Shown in pieces: positions 62,545 to 64,000 of a stretch of 64,000 nucleotides of DNA. Numbering within the stretch: position 1 is the first letter of the stretch; the number at the start of each line of letters is the position of its first letter. Under the pieces are notes generated by a model. The model did not search any database and had not been told where the DNA came from. It saw only the letters and a list, made by a program, of their open reading frames with translations. This DNA is from Marinobacterium iners (GTDB lineage Bacteria; Pseudomonadota; Gammaproteobacteria; Pseudomonadales; Balneatricaceae). The position numbers and the translations under genes were made by a program. The stretch covers positions 2,666,001 to 2,730,000 of the forward strand of contig NZ_CP022297.1 in assembly GCF_017310015.1 (NCBI RefSeq), read 5' to 3'.

Positions 62545-64000
62545 ATGAAAACACAGCCCAAAACCACCTCAAAGACGCCTGATATCAGCAGTTTATCGAC
62601 CGCTGACTTGCTGTCGATGGTGGCCGGGCTGCAGCAGCAACTGGCCTCGAAAGAGGATGAGCTTGAGCAGCGGGATCAGGTCGTCAAAGAGCGTGACCGG
62701 CAACTCCAGCAGCGCGAGCAGTACATCCTGTTGCTGGAAGAGATGCTGCGCTTGCAGCGCATCCAGCGGTTCTCGGCCAGCAGTGAGAAAACGGCCCACC
62801 AGATCCACCTCTTCGATGAGTCAGAACTGGAAGCCGAGATCGATCAGCTGCGGGATCAGCTCCCGGATGATATTGACGTCGCTGAAGATGAGACGCCCGC
62901 TGCCACGCCTGCACCCAAACGCCGTCAGCGCGGCTTCTCCGATAGCTTGCTGCGTGAGCGCATCGAGCTGCTGCTGAGTGATGAAGAGAAGGCCGGGGCC
63001 GTCAAAACCTTCTTCACCAAGGTGAAGGAAGAGTTGGACTATATCCCGGCTCAGCTCAAAGTACTGGAATACTGGCAGGAAAAAGCCGTGTTCGAGACGA
63101 ACGGCGACGAGCGGATCGTAGCCGCGGCTCGCCCGACACACCCGCTGGGCAAATGCATCGCCACCCCGGCCCTGCTGGCCTACCTGATCACCTCCAAATA
63201 TGCCGATGGTCTGCCGCTGTACCGGCAAGAGCAGATGTTCAAGCGTCTGGGCCATGAGCTGAGCCGCACCAGCATGGCCCACTGGATCATCCGTCTGGAT
63301 GAGGTGTTCAAACCGCTGATCAACCTGATGCGGGAGTCGCAGAACAGTGCGGCCTACCTGCAGGCTGACGAAACCCGGATCCAGGTACTCAAAGAGGATG
63401 GCAAGGCTGCCCAATCCGATAAATGGATGTGGGTGACCCGAGGCGGACCACCCGGCCAACCTTCCGTCCTGTTCGCCTATGATCCCTCTCGAAGTGGAGC
63501 GGTGCCCGTGCGCCTGCTCGATGACTTCAAGGGTGTGCTGCAGGCGGATGGTTACGCCGGTTATGCGCAGATCTGTTCAGCCAATGAGCTGACCCGCATT
63601 GGCTGCTGGGATCACGCCCGCCGCAAGTTCATCGAAGCGACCAAAGCGGCCAAGCCGGCGGGTAAAGGCAAACAGGCCAAGCTGTCCAAAGCGGATGTGG
63701 CACTCAGTCACATCAACAAACTGTATGCCATCGAACGTCAGATCAAGGACCTGAGCGTGGCCGAACGCTACCGGATCCGTCAGGCGTCGAGCCTGCCTCG
63801 ACTGGAAGCGTTCAAGGCCTGGCTGGACGCCAACGTGGATCGCGTGATGAAAGGCGGGCTAACTCGCAAAGCTATGGAATACACCCTGAACCAGTGGCCC
63901 ACCCTGATCGGCTACTGTGAGCGGGGTGACCTGCACATCAGCAACGTACTGGCCGAGAATGCCATCCGCCCGTTCGCCGTGGGGCGCAAAGCTTGGTTGT
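62545..64000 (+). CDS. tnpC: IS66-family transposase TnpC (copy C), 5' part
   Basis: 485 codons are in the window, from MKTQPKTTS with the long coiled coil of copy A (QQQLASKEDE). The first two catalytic Asp segments and the LAENAIRPFAVGRK motif are present. The remaining ~70 codons lie beyond the right edge. Confidence 0.93.
   Translation, partial: MKTQPKTTSKTPDISSLSTADLLSMVAGLQQQLASKEDELEQRDQVVKERDRQLQQREQYILLLEEMLRLQRIQRFSASSEKTAHQIHLFDESELEAEIDQLRDQLPDDIDVAEDETPAATPAPKRRQRGFSDSLLRERIELLLSDEEKAGAVKTFFTKVKEELDYIPAQLKVLEYWQEKAVFETNGDERIVAAARPTHPLGKCIATPALLAYLITSKYADGLPLYRQEQMFKRLGHELSRTSMAHWIIRLDEVFKPLINLMRESQNSAAYLQADETRIQVLKEDGKAAQSDKWMWVTRGGPPGQPSVLFAYDPSRSGAVPVRLLDDFKGVLQADGYAGYAQICSANELTRIGCWDHARRKFIEATKAAKPAGKGKQAKLSKADVALSHINKLYAIERQIKDLSVAERYRIRQASSLPRLEAFKAWLDANVDRVMKGGLTRKAMEYTLNQWPTLIGYCERGDLHISNVLAENAIRPFAVGRKAWL

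Larger units (their letters stand above)
48016..64000. mobile_element. Tn4651-type Tn3-family transposon with metal resistance cargo (right end outside window)
   Basis: Divergent tnpT (KfrA-like) and tnpS (tyrosine recombinase) around an inverted-repeat site, plus a Tn3-family tnpA at the far side, define the Tn4651/Tn5041 group. Between tnpS and tnpA lie ynfA-like, CDF, czcABC-like, accessory metal-binding and toxin-antitoxin-like genes. The left end was not pinned; it should fall between about 47,870 and 48,030, inside the broken replication gene. The right end lies beyond the IS66 copy that interrupts tnpA. Confidence 0.8.
61729..64000 (+). mobile_element. IS66-family insertion sequence, copy C (right end outside window)
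   Basis: The left end GTAAGCGCCAGAGAATCAGC at 61729 is the same as the tnpA-side end of copy A. TnpA and TnpB are identical in sequence to copy A, and TnpC matches as far as visible. At 2511 bp it would end near 64,239. The octamer before it is CATCAAGC; its duplicate should follow the right end. It lies inside tnpA of the Tn4651-type transposon. Confidence 0.93.

Overview
The window reads as a gammaproteobacterial replicon of roughly 55-60% GC, probably from an aquatic or marine heterotroph. The resident genes are electron-transfer flavoprotein, acyl-CoA metabolism, an AraC-type regulator, a chemoreceptor, a membrane diguanylate cyclase and a YebC/YeeN-type factor. They look most like Oceanospirillales or Pseudomonas genes. 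Species cannot be fixed from this sequence.

Bases 1-12,100 are chromosome-like: the start of an M48 lipoprotein protease, etfBA, an acyl-CoA synthetase with a divergent AraC regulator, and one methyl-accepting chemotaxis gene split into three pieces by two oppositely oriented IS66 elements. Both IS66 copies have perfect 8-bp target duplications, and removing them restores one 696-codon frame. Bases 12,287-17,040 hold a YebC-family gene, an IS256-family element and an AT-rich AAA ATPase plus DUF4435 pair matching the PARIS anti-phage system (AriA/AriB). Bases 17,090-23,282 hold a thiolase / acyl-CoA dehydrogenase / short-chain dehydrogenase operon, a 7TM diguanylate cyclase, a methyltransferase and a small membrane protein. 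An IS1380-family transposase gene follows.

Bases 24,999-33,448 are a complete Tn5053/Tn402-type mercury transposon: tniABQ, res, tniR, merR, and merTPFADE on the opposite strand. It ends 79 bp upstream of an unrelated serine resolvase gene, as expected for a transposon that hunts res sites. Bases 34,100-43,523 are one tightly packed operon around a type I restriction-modification system: a small unknown gene, a degenerate methylase-specificity fusion, hsdM, hsdS, a RhuM-Fic protein and hsdR. This is the least conventional assembly in the window.

Bases 43,618-48,015 look like plasmid backbone debris: an internally deleted IS66 relative, a ParC-like partition gene, a NYN-domain protein, a secreted HNH nuclease, a ParF/ParG-like partition cassette with ACTC-type iterons, and the broken start of a replication initiator. 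From about 48 kb to the end runs a Tn4651-type Tn3-family transposon: divergent tnpT/tnpS around a perfect 17-bp inverted repeat, a czc-like heavy-metal efflux operon with a CDF transporter and metal-binding accessory proteins, a toxin-antitoxin-like pair, and tnpA. That tnpA is itself cut by a third IS66 copy, which runs off the window. Overall the region combines lipid catabolism genes with mercury and divalent-metal resistance, phage defence, and layered mobile elements built on an apparent integrated or resident plasmid.
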